This document shows positions 20,131 to 27,919 of a DNA stretch of 64,000 bases, one piece after another (the first letter of the stretch is position 1; every line of letters starts with the position of its first letter). The position numbers were made by a program, and so were the translations under genes. Under the pieces are notes generated by a model. That model saw only the letters and a program-made list of their open reading frames with translations. It made no database searches and was not told the origin of the DNA. Source of the stretch: WHTX01 sp038255145 (GTDB taxonomy: Bacteria > Actinomycetota > Acidimicrobiia > Acidimicrobiales > CAIXPF01); NCBI GenBank assembly GCA_038255145.1, contig JBBSLP010000029.1:1-64000 (forward strand), in the 5' to 3' direction.

Positions 20131-20529
20131 TCAGGCCTGGGCGATGCGCACCAGGTTGCCCGACGGGTCGCGGACCGCGCAGTCGCGGGCGCCCCAGGGC
20201 TGTGACGTCGGCTCCTGCAGCACCTCGGCGCCCGACGCCCGCAGCGTCTCGAACGTGGCGTCGAGGTCGTCGGAGCGGAAGATGGCCGCCTGCATCGACC
20301 CCTGGGTCACCAGGGTCAGCAGGGCATCGCCCTCGGTCTGGGAACGACCGCCGTGGGGCTGGAAGAGCACGATGTCCACGTCCTGGCCCGGGGAGCCGAC
20401 GGTGACCCACCGGAAGCCGCCGGCCTCGACGTCGAGGCGGACCTCGAAGCCGAGGGCATCGCGGTAGAAACCGAGGGCCTCTTCAGGGTCGTGGACGGGG
20501 ATGAACGTCTGTGAGATGGTGACTGCCAT
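20131..20529 (-). CDS. VOC (glyoxalase/bleomycin-resistance fold) protein
   Basis: The protein has 132 residues. It has the two beta-alpha-beta-beta-beta modules of the VOC fold: an N-terminal IPVHDPEEALGFYRDALGFEVRLD and a C-terminal DLDATFETLRASGAEVLQEPTSQPWGARDCAVRDPSGNLVRI. Potential metal ligands are present, but the reaction (isomerase, dioxygenase, drug sequestration) cannot be told. An in-frame TTG at 20538 is an alternative start. It lies between the AraC gene (upstream) and the UvrA-like ATPase gene (downstream) on one strand. That arrangement favours a role in resistance to a small toxic compound. Confidence 0.88.
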   Translation of the reverse strand: MAVTISQTFIPVHDPEEALGFYRDALGFEVRLDVEAGGFRWVTVGSPGQDVDIVLFQPHGGRSQTEGDALLTLVTQGSMQAAIFRSDDLDATFETLRASGAEVLQEPTSQPWGARDCAVRDPSGNLVRIAQA

Positions 20530-20593
20530 GTCGACCAACGTATGAGCACGGGGCGCGACGCTGCTTCTCCGATCCTGCTCGGTGTCGCGATCC

Positions 20594-21004
20594 TCAGACG
20601 GTGGCCGGGGTGCGTCGTGGCCGGGTCGCCACCTTGCTGACGCACGCCGGGACGGCGTGGAGACCGCTGTGGTCGTGGGCCCGGTAGCGCGACGGCGTCT
20701 CGCCGACGATCTCGGTGAAGCGGGACCTGAACGAGCCCAGCGACGTACAGCCGACGGCGAAGCAGGTGTCGGTGACGGACATCCCCTGACGCAGCAGGGC
20801 CTTGGCCCGCTCGATGCGTCGCGTCATCAGGTACGAGTACGGCGTCTCGCCGTAGGCGGCCCGGAACTTGCGGGAGAAGTGGGCCGGCGACATGCACGCG
20901 GCACGCCCCATGGCCGGGACGTCGAGGGGCTCCGCGTAGTTGCGGTCCATGAAGTCGCGGGCCCGGCGCAGCTGCACCAGATCGGCCATCTCCTGCGGCG
21001 TCAT
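20594..21004 (-). CDS. AraC-family regulator, DNA-binding domain only
   Basis: The protein has 136 residues. It consists almost entirely of the two AraC helix-turn-helix motifs: ARDFMDRNYAEPLDVPAMGRAACMSPAHFSRKFRAAYGETPYSYL and a second with SVTDTCFAVGCTSLGSFRSRF ending GETPSRYR. There is no effector domain. ATG 21004 is the natural start; the longer open frame upstream is Arg/Pro-rich shadow. It precedes the VOC and UvrA-like genes by 64 bases on the same strand and probably controls them. Small AraC-plus-VOC pairs are a common actinobacterial arrangement. Confidence 0.88.
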   Translation of the reverse strand: MTPQEMADLVQLRRARDFMDRNYAEPLDVPAMGRAACMSPAHFSRKFRAAYGETPYSYLMTRRIERAKALLRQGMSVTDTCFAVGCTSLGSFRSRFTEIVGETPSRYRAHDHSGLHAVPACVSKVATRPRRTPATV

Positions 21005-21108
21005 GCCCGCGACGGTACCCGAGCCCGCTGTCGCCTCGACGGGTCCACCCGAACCTGGAACTGGGGGGCCACCAGCCATCGCAGCAACACCGCTGGATAT
21101 CCTGCGGT

Positions 21109-21345
21109 ATGTCCAAGGTGATGGTCTCGATACCCGACGAGCTGCTGGCCAGGGTGGACCAGGAGGCGAAGCGCCGCTCCGTGAGCCGCTCCGCCCTGTT
21201 GGCTGCCGCCGTCCGCCGTGAGCTGGACCGCCGGGACTCCGATGCGGTCGCCGAGGCCGTGGCCCGTTCGGAACAGCGCTTCGCCCGCTCAGGCCGTTTC
21301 GACGCCGGCGAGATGGTCCGGGCTGACCGGGACGCCCGCGGTTGA
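21109..21345 (+). CDS. vapB: Ribbon-helix-helix antitoxin (VapB/CopG-like)
   Basis: The protein has 78 residues. The N-terminal strand MSKVMVSIPDELLARVDQEAKRRSVSRSALLAAAVRREL is a typical ribbon-helix-helix DNA-binding domain. The acidic/basic C-terminal tail would bind and inhibit the toxin. Its stop overlaps the toxin's TTG start (TTGA at 21342-21345). Such antitoxins repress their own promoter. The 104 bases to the divergent AraC gene therefore probably contain the operator; I could not pick a clear palindrome there. Confidence 0.88.
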   Translation: MSKVMVSIPDELLARVDQEAKRRSVSRSALLAAAVRRELDRRDSDAVAEAVARSEQRFARSGRFDAGEMVRADRDARG

Positions 21346-21797
21346 GCGCCGTCCTCGTCGACACCTCGGTCCTGATCAAGTGGTTCCATGCCGAGGGCGA
21401 GTCGGAGCTGGGTCCCGCACGGGCATTGCGGGACGCCCACGTAGCCAGTCGGATCGACGCCCACATCCTCGACCTTGCTCTCTACGAGGTCGGCAACGTG
21501 CTGGCCCGAGCATTGCGCTGGCCGGCGGGTGATGTGGCCGATCAACTCGATGACCTGGTGGCCATCTGCGGTGCCCCGCTGCTGTCGAGCCCGCACTGGC
21601 TGCGGGACGCGGCGGGGTTGGCTGTCGAGCACCGCTTGTCGTTCTACGACGCCGCGTGGGCAGCTGCGGCCCGTGGGCTCGGCGTGACCCTGGTCAGCGC
21701 CGATCGGCAACTTCTCGACGCAGGGCTGGCTGAGTCGGCGACCGCCGCGGCGCGACGCCTGGGGTTGGACGTCCCCGACGGTCCCGCCGCCCCCTGA
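21342..21797 (+). CDS. vapC: PIN-domain toxin (VapC-like ribonuclease)
   Basis: The protein has 151 residues. It starts SAVLVDTSVLIKWFHAEGESE with the first PIN acidic residue (D in VDTSV). The Glu of ALYEVGNVL, the Asp in LSFYDAAWAAAARGLG and the Asp in LVSADRQLLDAG complete the active-site quartet. PIN toxins cleave RNA, often tRNA or rRNA, when free of antitoxin. The start is TTG at 21342, overlapping the antitoxin stop, which gives coupling and keeps the toxin lower than the antitoxin. It appears intact, unlike the other toxin-antitoxin remnant in this window. Confidence 0.92.
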   Translation: MSAVLVDTSVLIKWFHAEGESELGPARALRDAHVASRIDAHILDLALYEVGNVLARALRWPAGDVADQLDDLVAICGAPLLSSPHWLRDAAGLAVEHRLSFYDAAWAAAARGLGVTLVSADRQLLDAGLAESATAAARRLGLDVPDGPAAP

Positions 21798-21905
21798 CGT
21801 GCCCGGAGGTCCGGGCGACCTCAGCCGGTCGCGTCGCTGTCGGGCCCGGAGGGAGGGGGTGCGGCCTGGCCGACGGCGGACGCCGGCGACATCAACGACG
21901 AGACG

Positions 21906-22916
21906 TCAGCCGGTGACGGTGGCCATGGCGGCGTGCACGGCGGTGATGAAGCGGGCCGTCATGTCCAGCCGCTCGTTGGGGGTGCTGCCCCCGGCCCCGC
22001 CCGACAGGTTGATCCCGGCGAAGCGGCCCGAGCGCATCAACGTCGTGGTCAGGTCGACGGCCAGGGCCAGCCCCCGTTCGTCGGGGTGGGCGGCGTCGAT
22101 GATGTCCTCGAGGTAGCCGGTGGGCAGACGAACACCGGGGAAGCCGGCCAGGCCTACGGCCGAGCGCCGGTCGGCCACCATGGGCACGGGGGCGAACAGG
22201 GGCAGGTCGGCGCCGGCGGCCCGGGCGGCGTCGGCGAAGGCCACCAGCTCATCGGCATCGCCACCGTGGTTGAGGATGCAGCCCGAGGCACCGGCGGCCG
22301 CCTTGAGGGCCAGGCGCTGGGCCCGGGGGCCGAGGCTGTCGGGTGACTCCGCCACCGTGGCCGGCGCCCGCAGCACGCTCGTGGCCGCCAGCAGCGCCAC
22401 CGACTCGGTGCCGAAGGAGGCAGGGCGGTCGATGCCCAGGGCGGCGGGGTGGTCACCGGTGACGCAGTGGATGGCGTGGGCGCCGGCGGCCCGGTAGCGC
22501 TCGACCAGGCGCCGGGCACTGCTCTGGTCGCGGTCCCGCCCGGTGATGGTGACGATGGCGGGCACCCCGGCGTCGCCGAGGATGCCGACCACCTCGTCGG
22601 GGGCGAGGGCGCCCGAGTCGTCCAGCTGCACCGGGTTGTCGACGTGCTCGCCGATGAGGGCTACGCACCCAGCCAGGGTGGCCGCCGTCCGCCGCCACAG
22701 GGCCCGGCTGTCCCCCCGCCAGTCGAGGGGGGCGCGCACGTCGACGATGATGGCCGGCGCCTCGAGGCCCAGGGGCGTGGTCCGACGCCGGGGCCCGGGC
22801 ACCAGGGCCAGGCCCATGAAGGGGCACGGCCGCTGGTCGACCTCGCAACCGCCGCCCAGGCGCACCCCGCCACAGGGTCCGTGCGTCATGGCCTTGGGGC
22901 AGTCGACGTCGTCCAT
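21906..22916 (-). CDS. MTHFR-like protein with an N-terminal Cys-rich MTHFR_C-type domain
   Basis: The protein has 336 residues. Residues 6-33 carry a Cys motif (CPKAMTHGPCGG and GGCEVDQRPCPF) like the zinc/iron-sulfur-type motif of the MTHFR_C domain. The rest looks like a diverged methylenetetrahydrofolate reductase barrel: AIVTITGRDRDQSSARRLVERYRAAGAHAIHCVTGDHP, then LNHGGDADELVAFADAARAAGADLPLFAPVPMV. It probably handles C1-folate chemistry or a related corrinoid step, but the substrate is not certain. The start codon lies inside a 14-bp tandem repeat that duplicates the translation start region. The methyltransferase gene lies 38 bases upstream on the same strand. Confidence 0.75.
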   Translation of the reverse strand: MDDVDCPKAMTHGPCGGVRLGGGCEVDQRPCPFMGLALVPGPRRRTTPLGLEAPAIIVDVRAPLDWRGDSRALWRRTAATLAGCVALIGEHVDNPVQLDDSGALAPDEVVGILGDAGVPAIVTITGRDRDQSSARRLVERYRAAGAHAIHCVTGDHPAALGIDRPASFGTESVALLAATSVLRAPATVAESPDSLGPRAQRLALKAAAGASGCILNHGGDADELVAFADAARAAGADLPLFAPVPMVADRRSAVGLAGFPGVRLPTGYLEDIIDAAHPDERGLALAVDLTTTLMRSGRFAGINLSGGAGGSTPNERLDMTARFITAVHAAMATVTG

Positions 22917-22948
22917 CAGCAGTGGTCCATCAGCAGTGGTCCATCAGC
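22911..22948. repeat. 14-bp tandem repeat covering the MTHFR-like start codon
   Basis: GTCCATCAGCAGTG occurs at 22911-22924 and 22925-22938, with a partial copy GTCCATCAGC at 22939-22948. On the minus strand each unit holds an ATG. The two upstream copies read Met-Asp-His-Cys-stop, and each stop overlaps the next ATG as TGATG. Confidence 0.85.
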
Positions 22949-22954
22949 CGTCGT

Positions 22955-23641
22955 TCACCGTCGGGCCATGGCCAGGAAGGGGGCGATCCTGCCGCCGTCG
23001 ATGGCCGCCACCACCTCGGCCTCATCGGCGTGGGCCGGCGCGTCCACGGCGTCAGCGGCCGTGCTCCAGCTGCGGGGAGAGGCCAGGTTCAGGGGGGCAG
23101 ACTGCTCGACCTCCCAGCCGGCGGCCTCGGCTGCGGCCAACAGCTCGGCGGGGGTGAGGAAGCGGCTGCCACCGGCCTCGACGGCCTCGTCCCCGGTGGC
23201 GCAGTAGTCGAGCAGGCCCAGGCCGGGGGCCAACCGGGCGGCCTCGGCCAGCACGACGCCGGGGTCGGCCACCACCGAGGTCACCCCCAACAGCAGGGCC
23301 ACGTCGAAAGCCCCGTCCCGCAGGGGGGCGGCGTCGGCCGCTCCCCTGATCACGGGCAGCTCGAAGAGGTCGGCTGCGCCCGCCGCCGCGCCCGGCGCGG
23401 GCTCGAGGGCCACCACGGTGCAGCCGTAGCGGGCGGCCAACCAGCCCGCGGGACCACCGAGCCCGGCGCCGAGGTCGACCACCCGGGTGCCGGCATCGAA
23501 CCGCAGGCCCTCGGCCAGCCAGGCCAGGGCCGCTGGGTTGGCCGAGCCTCGGGAGGCCGCCGGGAAGCGGTCCGCCTCGGGCAGCTCGGGGATCTGTTCG
23601 GCGATGACCGCCGCCTGCTGGTCGAACTCGCCGCTGCTCAC
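22955..23641 (-). CDS. SAM-dependent methyltransferase (class I)
   Basis: The protein has 228 residues. Motif I is VVDLGAGLGGPAGWLA, followed by an acidic strand end (CTVVALEP), motif II-like DVALLLGVTSVV and a C-terminal sheet. The N-terminal helix EFDQQAAVIAEQIPELPEADRF is typical of small-molecule methyltransferases of this size. The start is GTG. It sits 38 bases upstream of the MTHFR-like gene on the same strand, so the pair may be one transcript linking methyl-donor and methyl-transfer chemistry. The substrate is unknown. Confidence 0.85.
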   Translation of the reverse strand: MSSGEFDQQAAVIAEQIPELPEADRFPAASRGSANPAALAWLAEGLRFDAGTRVVDLGAGLGGPAGWLAARYGCTVVALEPAPGAAAGAADLFELPVIRGAADAAPLRDGAFDVALLLGVTSVVADPGVVLAEAARLAPGLGLLDYCATGDEAVEAGGSRFLTPAELLAAAEAAGWEVEQSAPLNLASPRSWSTAADAVDAPAHADEAEVVAAIDGGRIAPFLAMARR

Positions 23642-23695
23642 CGCGTCGAGGTACCACCGCGGGCCGCGTCCCAGTCATGGCGGCTGCGGCGGCGG

Positions 23696-23960
23696 TCAGT
23701 CCACCCAGCGGTCGAGCTCCAGGGCCGTGGTCGAACGGCCGGCCCCGCAGGCCCCCGGCGTCTCCCCCGTGGCGTCGCGGAACACCCGCACGAAGGTGCT
23801 GGACGAGGCGTAGCCCACCTGTCGGGCCACGGTGGACACGGTGGCCCCCTCGGTGAGCAGCCCGATGGCCGCGCTGATGCGGGCGTGGACCCGCCACTGG
23901 GCGAAGCCCATCCGGGTCTGCTCGGCGAACAGCCGGGTCAGGGTACGCACCCAGCTGCTC
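23696..23960 (-). pseudogene. AraC-family regulator, C-terminal fragment
   Basis: The readable stretch ESSWVRTLTRLFAEQTRMGF, RVHARISAAIGLLTEGATVS and ARQVGYASSSTFVRVFRDATGETPG is a nearly complete AraC helix-turn-helix pair ending at a stop at 23696. The effector-domain part and a real start are missing. Upstream of about 23960 the sequence switches to a plus-strand transporter fragment. It is either an inactive remnant or, less likely, expressed as a bare DNA-binding domain from the GTG/ATG codons upstream. Confidence 0.6.
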
Positions 23961-23964
23961 TCCC

Positions 23965-24140
23965 TGGGGGCACCGGTCGTGGCCATCGCCTCACGACCCG
24001 AGGGCCTGCGCCCCGACCTCACCCGCTACTTCGACCTGAAGGGCGTCCAGCAGCTGGGTGACCCCTACGAGCCCAACGTCGAGGCCATCGCCGCCCTGCA
24101 GCCCGACCTCATCGTCGGCGAGGGCTACGCCGGCCAGGGC
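23965..24140 (+). pseudogene. Iron-siderophore/cobalamin-type substrate-binding protein fragment
   Basis: One plus-strand frame reads LGAPVVAIASRPEGLRPDLTRYFDL, then GDPYEPNVEAIAALQPDLIVGEG, the N-terminal lobe of FepB/BtuF-type periplasmic binding proteins. There is no signal peptide, start, or C-terminal lobe. It abuts the AraC fragment head to head. AraC regulators often control siderophore uptake genes, so these are probably the two ends of one deleted siderophore locus. Confidence 0.55.
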
Positions 24141-24193
24141 ATGGACCAGTTCTTCGCGTCAGCTGACTACTGCTCCGGCACCCACTTCGCCAA

Positions 24194-24613
24194 CTACATC
24201 GGGAACGCCCAGGTCGTGGCCTGGGGGGAGGCGGTGGCGTACAGCACCGGCCAGCCACCGTCGTCCTGCTGGTCGCCGGCTAGGCGCTCGAGCTCGGCCT
24301 CGACGACGCCGTCGGCCAGGGCGGGGCGGAGCACGGAGTCGGGCCGGGGGGCGAGGTCGAGGGAGCTCACGGCCTCGTCCTCGGTGCCGCCGGGGACGGC
24401 CACGATGCCCGTGGGGGGGATGTGGGCGGCCACGACGGCCACCAGGTCGTCGACGTCGAGGCCCGAGAGCGAGAGCTGGTCGAGCAGGCCGGCGGCGAAC
24501 TGCAGCTCCAGGGCTTGGAGGTCGTCGGCGGCCCTGATGGTGCGGTCGAGCAGGCGGGCGTTCATGGCCAGGAACGATTCGGCGCCGTCCCAGTCGATGG
24601 CGGTTCGGTCCAT
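24194..24613 (-). CDS. Hypothetical protein, 139 residues
   Basis: The protein starts MDRTAIDWDGAESFLAMNARLLDRT and is rich in acidic residues and Leu, with no membrane segment. The C-terminal part (DQQDDGGWPVLYATASPQATTWAF) resembles the DGGWP-type repeat seen at the end of prenyltransferase/cyclase-like actinobacterial proteins, but one copy is not enough for assignment. The last 50 codons run close to the plus-strand binding-protein fragment. The upstream neighbour is the YjbR-like gene, 29 bases away on the same strand, so they may be co-transcribed. Confidence 0.55.
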   Translation of the reverse strand: MDRTAIDWDGAESFLAMNARLLDRTIRAADDLQALELQFAAGLLDQLSLSGLDVDDLVAVVAAHIPPTGIVAVPGGTEDEAVSSLDLAPRPDSVLRPALADGVVEAELERLAGDQQDDGGWPVLYATASPQATTWAFPM

Positions 24614-24642
24614 GGGTTGGGTCCTTCCTTCCGCGGCGGCCC

Positions 24643-25104
24643 TCAGCCGGACGGTCGGTCGACCAGGGCCACCAGCTTGCGCGGGGCCAACAGGCAGTAG
24701 CTGTCGGTGATCAGCTCGGTCACCTCGGCCCAACCCACCTCGTACCCCTGGTCGCCCTCCCCTTCAACAACGCCACCCTCTTGGAGGATCACGCCCACGA
24801 TGCCGTGCCACCACACGGGGATGAAGAAGGGGTGACCAAGGTGGCGCAGGGCATCGAGCTCGGGGCCCGAGGACCGGAAGGTCAGCACGGTGAGGGGGCC
24901 GTCGGACGACGCGGCGCGGGCGTAGGCCGGCGGCCAGCCACCCTCGATGCGCACGACGTGGGCGAAGTTGTGCCGGCGGACGCACCAGCGGGTGCCGGCC
25001 CACGCCTGCTCCTCGTAGGCCTCGGGCAGGGCCAGGCACAGCGACCGGAGTCGGGCCACGACCGCGGGCGGGACCTCGGCGTGCCCTCGTGTCTGTTCGG
25101 CCAC
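24643..25104 (-). CDS. MmcQ/YjbR family protein
   Basis: The protein has 153 residues from GTG 25104. The N-terminal helix LRSLCLALPEAYEEQAWAGTRWCVRRHNFAHVV and the late WAEVTELITDSYCLLAPRKLVALV match the YjbR/CyaY-fold small proteins, some of which bind DNA. The function is not established. The frame stays open well upstream, but that part is antisense to a VOC gene. The start is chosen because family proteins begin just before the conserved LPE helix. Confidence 0.75.
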   Translation of the reverse strand: MAEQTRGHAEVPPAVVARLRSLCLALPEAYEEQAWAGTRWCVRRHNFAHVVRIEGGWPPAYARAASSDGPLTVLTFRSSGPELDALRHLGHPFFIPVWWHGIVGVILQEGGVVEGEGDQGYEVGWAEVTELITDSYCLLAPRKLVALVDRPSG

Positions 25105-25269
25105 GCGACGGTCCTCCCCGGGTGCGGATCGAACGGCGCAGCGACCGTACCCGACCCGTCGGGGAGGTCGACGACCCCGTGGCCTCCCCTTGACCCTCCC
25201 ACCAGGGGAGACCCGATGATGGGCGGCGACGAGATCTTCCGCCGTCCGGCCACCCACCAGGAGCACGAC

Positions 25270-25584
25270 ATGACCCTCTCCCTCTTGAACCTCACCTTCG
25301 ACTGCGCCGACGCCGACGCTCTTTCGTCGTTCTGGTCCGCGGCCCTGGGCCGAGCCGTCGACGACGGGGCAAGCACCGGGTTCGCCGCCATCGGTTACCC
25401 GTCGGAGCCGGGTCGGCCGGCGTGGCTGTTCATCCAGGTGCCCGAGGGCAAGTCGGCCAAGAACCGCTTCCACCTCGACCTGGGCAGCGAGGACCGCGAC
25501 GCCGAGGTGGCCGACCACGAGCAGGACTGCACCCGGTGGACGGTGATGACCGATCCCGAAGGCAACGAGTTCTGCGTCGCCTGA
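25270..25584 (+). CDS. VOC/glyoxalase-like protein with an internal deletion
   Basis: The protein has 104 residues. It opens LLNLTFDCADADALSSFWSAALGR and closes HEQDCTRWTVMTDPEGNEFCVA, both typical of the 115-120-residue VOC proteins with one domain. Between HLDLGSEDRDAEVADHEQD the expected helix (usually LVALGAT-like, about 14 residues) is missing, so the fold may be incomplete. ATG 25270 follows GGAGCACGAC, a weak ribosome-binding site. It is divergent from the YjbR-like gene, with 165 bases between them. Confidence 0.75.
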   Translation: MTLSLLNLTFDCADADALSSFWSAALGRAVDDGASTGFAAIGYPSEPGRPAWLFIQVPEGKSAKNRFHLDLGSEDRDAEVADHEQDCTRWTVMTDPEGNEFCVA

Positions 25585-25639
25585 CGCTCGGATGCTCGTG
25601 TGGCGGTGTCAGCCCGACCGGCGTGGGGGGCGCGTCCCG

Positions 25640-25970
25640 CGAGGTGCGGGTCCCGGTCGCCGTCGTCCCACCCGCACGGGGACGAGCACGCCGGTCGACT
25701 CCAGTCGGTTGAGGGCCGCTCGGCGACGCGCTGCTCAGCAGTGCTGTCGAGGAGGACTCGATGGATGTCGAGCAGGTCGTCGACCCGCAGGGGGCGGCGC
25801 TCGGTGCCGATGGCCACCGCTCGTTCCATGGCGCGGACGTTGCCGAGCACGGCACGGGCGCGTCCGCCGCCACCGGCTCGTACGCAGCCAAGACCACCCG
25901 GCGGTTCGACGCCCTCGAGCCCTCGATGAACGACGAGCCCAGGGCTTCGGCCCGCAGGAGCGGCCCGGGA
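25640..25970 (-). pseudogene. Decayed Fic-domain protein (AMP transferase) remnant
   Basis: Three frames hold successive pieces: GPLLRAEALGSSFIEGLEASN and VVLAAYEPVAADA, then NVRAMERAVAIGTERRPLRVDDLLDIHRVLL, then RAALNRLESTGVLVPVRVGRR. These are the inhibitory SSFIEG motif, the start of the Fic core and the C-terminal winged-helix end of Fic proteins. The catalytic HPFxxGNGR segment between the second and third pieces is deleted. It is non-functional. A strong inverted repeat lies directly upstream (25973-26004). The remaining spacer to 26112 shows no other gene. Confidence 0.65.
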
Positions 25971-25972
25971 CG

Positions 25973-26004
25973 TTACGCAAGGATGACCGGCGATCCTTGC
26001 GTAA
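25973..26004. promoter_or_regulatory. Perfect 12-bp inverted repeat upstream of the Fic remnant
   Basis: TTACGCAAGGAT and ATCCTTGCGTAA flank an 8-base centre (GACCGGCG). A further direct copy of CGCAAGGATGACCG lies at 26016-26029. Position just upstream of the Fic start suggests an operator/promoter element, or the scar of a mobile element end. Confidence 0.6.
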
Positions 26005-26112
26005 CGAGCGGGCTGCGCAAGGATGACCGAACGGCACCGTCGGGCGAGTCGCAGAACTACGCTCGCTGGCCGGGGTGGTCGCCATCACGACCACCGAGGC
26101 GAGGAGGACGGC

Positions 26113-27038
26113 ATGGCCGTCGACACCACCGACGTCACCGCCACCAGGGAGCGCCTCGGTCGCGTGGGGCTGTTCACCAGCGCCTGGCGTTCGCGGCCCC
26201 TGCCCGAGGAGCTCGACGCCCTGCGCCGGATCGAGCGGCTGGGCTACGGGTCGATCTGGAACGGCGAGGGCATCGGTGGCCGTGACGCGTTCGCCCTGGC
26301 CGGGGCGCAGCTCGCCGCCACCTCGACCATCGTGGTGGGCAGCGGCATCGCCAACATCTGGGCCCGCCACCCCGCCACCCCGCCACCATGACCGGTGCCG
26401 CCGCCACCGTCGGTGCGGCGTGGCCCGGCCGCTTCGTCAACGGCCTCGGTGTCAGCCACGCCCCCATGGTCTCGGCCAGCGGCCAGGACTACCTGCGCCC
26501 GCTCGAGCGCATGGTCCGCTACCTCGACGCCATGGACGAGGCCCGGGCCAACGCCCCCGTCACCGCCGTCCCCGTGCCCCGGGTCCTGGCCGCCCTGCGC
26601 CCCAAGATGCTCGAGCTGGCCCGGGACCGCACCGACGGCGCCTTCCCCTACTTCGTGCCGCCGGAGCACACCCCTCTGGCCCGGGCCGCCATCGGCCCCG
26701 ACAAGTTGCTGATCGTCGAGCAGGCCGTGGTGCTGAGCACCGACCCCGCCGAGGCCCGCCGCCTGGCCCGGTCGCACATGCGGCTGTACCTGACCCTGCC
26801 CAACTACGTGAACAACCTCCGCGACCTGGGCCACGGCGACGCCGACCTGGCCGACGGGGGCAGCGATCGCCTGGTCGACGCCCTGGTGGCCTGGGGTGAC
26901 GAGGCGGCCATCGTCGGACGGGCCCAGGAGCTGCGGGATTCGGGGGCCGACCACGTCGTCGTCCAGCCCCTGGCCGATGACGCCGCCGGCGTGCTCGACC
27001 AGCTCGAGGTCCTGGCCCCCGGCCTGTTGCACGGCTGA
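26113..27038 (+). pseudogene. F420-dependent LLM-class oxidoreductase, frame switched by an 8-bp repeat
   Basis: The first part (26113-26391) is the N-terminal barrel start: RLGRVGLFTSAWRSRPLPEELDALRRIERLGYGSIWNGE and TIVVGSGIANIWARHPAT. The second (from 26388, GAAATVGAAWPGRFVNGLGVSHAPMV to the stop at 27038) continues the same protein in another frame. It matches the probable F420-dependent oxidoreductase subfamily of about 280-305 residues. The break is exactly at three tandem copies of CCCGCCAC; removing one copy restores an unbroken frame of 305 codons. It may be an off-phase gene rather than a dead one. The frame restarts at ATG 26388. Confidence 0.8.
26363..26386 (+). repeat. Three tandem CCCGCCAC units inside a coding sequence
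   Basis: Units lie at 26363-26370, 26371-26378 and 26379-26386. Because 8 is not a multiple of 3, each gain or loss of a unit changes the frame. Two units keep the oxidoreductase open and three interrupt it. Confidence 0.9.
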
Positions 27039-27078
27039 GCTGGTGGTGTCGGCATGGCCCCTGCACTAGGCAGGGGCC

Positions 27079-27918
27079 ATGCCCTTGAACCCCGCCGCCG
27101 TCGGTGCCACCAGCGAGCCCGCCCAGTTCAGCTGGACCAGCAAGGACGCCCTCCTCTACGCCGTGAGCATCGGCGCCGGCGAGGACGAACTGGCCTTCAC
27201 CACCGAGAACACCGCCGGCGTCGACCAGGTCGTCTTCCCGACGTTCCCCGTGGTCATGGGCTACGGCGCCGGCCGGGGCGTGATGGACGGCATCGGCCCG
27301 TTCAACCGGGCCATGCTCGTCCACGGCCAGCAGGCCGTCACCCTGCACCGGCCCATCCCGCCCCAGGGCACGGCCACGCTGACGTCGAAGCTCACCGACA
27401 TGTTCGACAAGGGCAAGGCCGCCGTCGTGGTGACCAGGACCGATGTGGTCATGGACGGCGAGCCCCTCTACAGCACCCGCAGCTCGGCCTTCATCCGGGG
27501 TGAGGGCGGCTTCGGTGGCGATCGCGGCCCCTCCGGTCCCCAGAACGAGCCGCCCGAGCGCGCCCCCGACCACCAGCTGACCTATCAGACGTCGCCCGAC
27601 CAGGCCTTCCTCTACCGCCTCAACGGCGACCGCAACCCGCTGCACACCGACCCGGCCTTCGCCGCTGCCGGCGGGTTCGCCAAGCCGATCCTGCACGGCC
27701 TGTGCAGCTACGGCTTCACCGGCCGTGCCCTGCTCCACCTGCTGTGCGGGGGCGACCCGTCGAAGTTCCACCACATCGAGGCCCGCTTCGCCTCCCCCGT
27801 CCTGCCCGGCGAGGCGCTCACGGTCAGCGCGTGGGCGACAGGAGACGGGGAGGCCGTGTTCACCACCTCGGTGGGCGACCGGGTCGTCATCGACCAGGGC
27901 CTGGTCCGCCACAGCTGA
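27079..27918 (+). CDS. MaoC-like double hot-dog dehydratase
   Basis: The protein has 279 residues in the two-domain 2-enoyl-CoA hydratase layout. The N-terminal degenerate hot-dog domain is about 15-150. The C-terminal domain is about 160-279, with the hydratase-2 motif YRLNGDRNPLHTDPAFAAAGGFAKPILHGLCSYG, which contains the catalytic Asp and His. It hydrates enoyl-CoA thioesters in fatty-acid or steroid side-chain oxidation. It follows the LLM oxidoreductase by 40 bases on the same strand and may be co-transcribed. The hairpin at 27920-27952 probably ends the transcript. Confidence 0.92.
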   Translation: MPLNPAAVGATSEPAQFSWTSKDALLYAVSIGAGEDELAFTTENTAGVDQVVFPTFPVVMGYGAGRGVMDGIGPFNRAMLVHGQQAVTLHRPIPPQGTATLTSKLTDMFDKGKAAVVVTRTDVVMDGEPLYSTRSSAFIRGEGGFGGDRGPSGPQNEPPERAPDHQLTYQTSPDQAFLYRLNGDRNPLHTDPAFAAAGGFAKPILHGLCSYGFTGRALLHLLCGGDPSKFHHIEARFASPVLPGEALTVSAWATGDGEAVFTTSVGDRVVIDQGLVRHS

Positions 27919-27919
27919 A

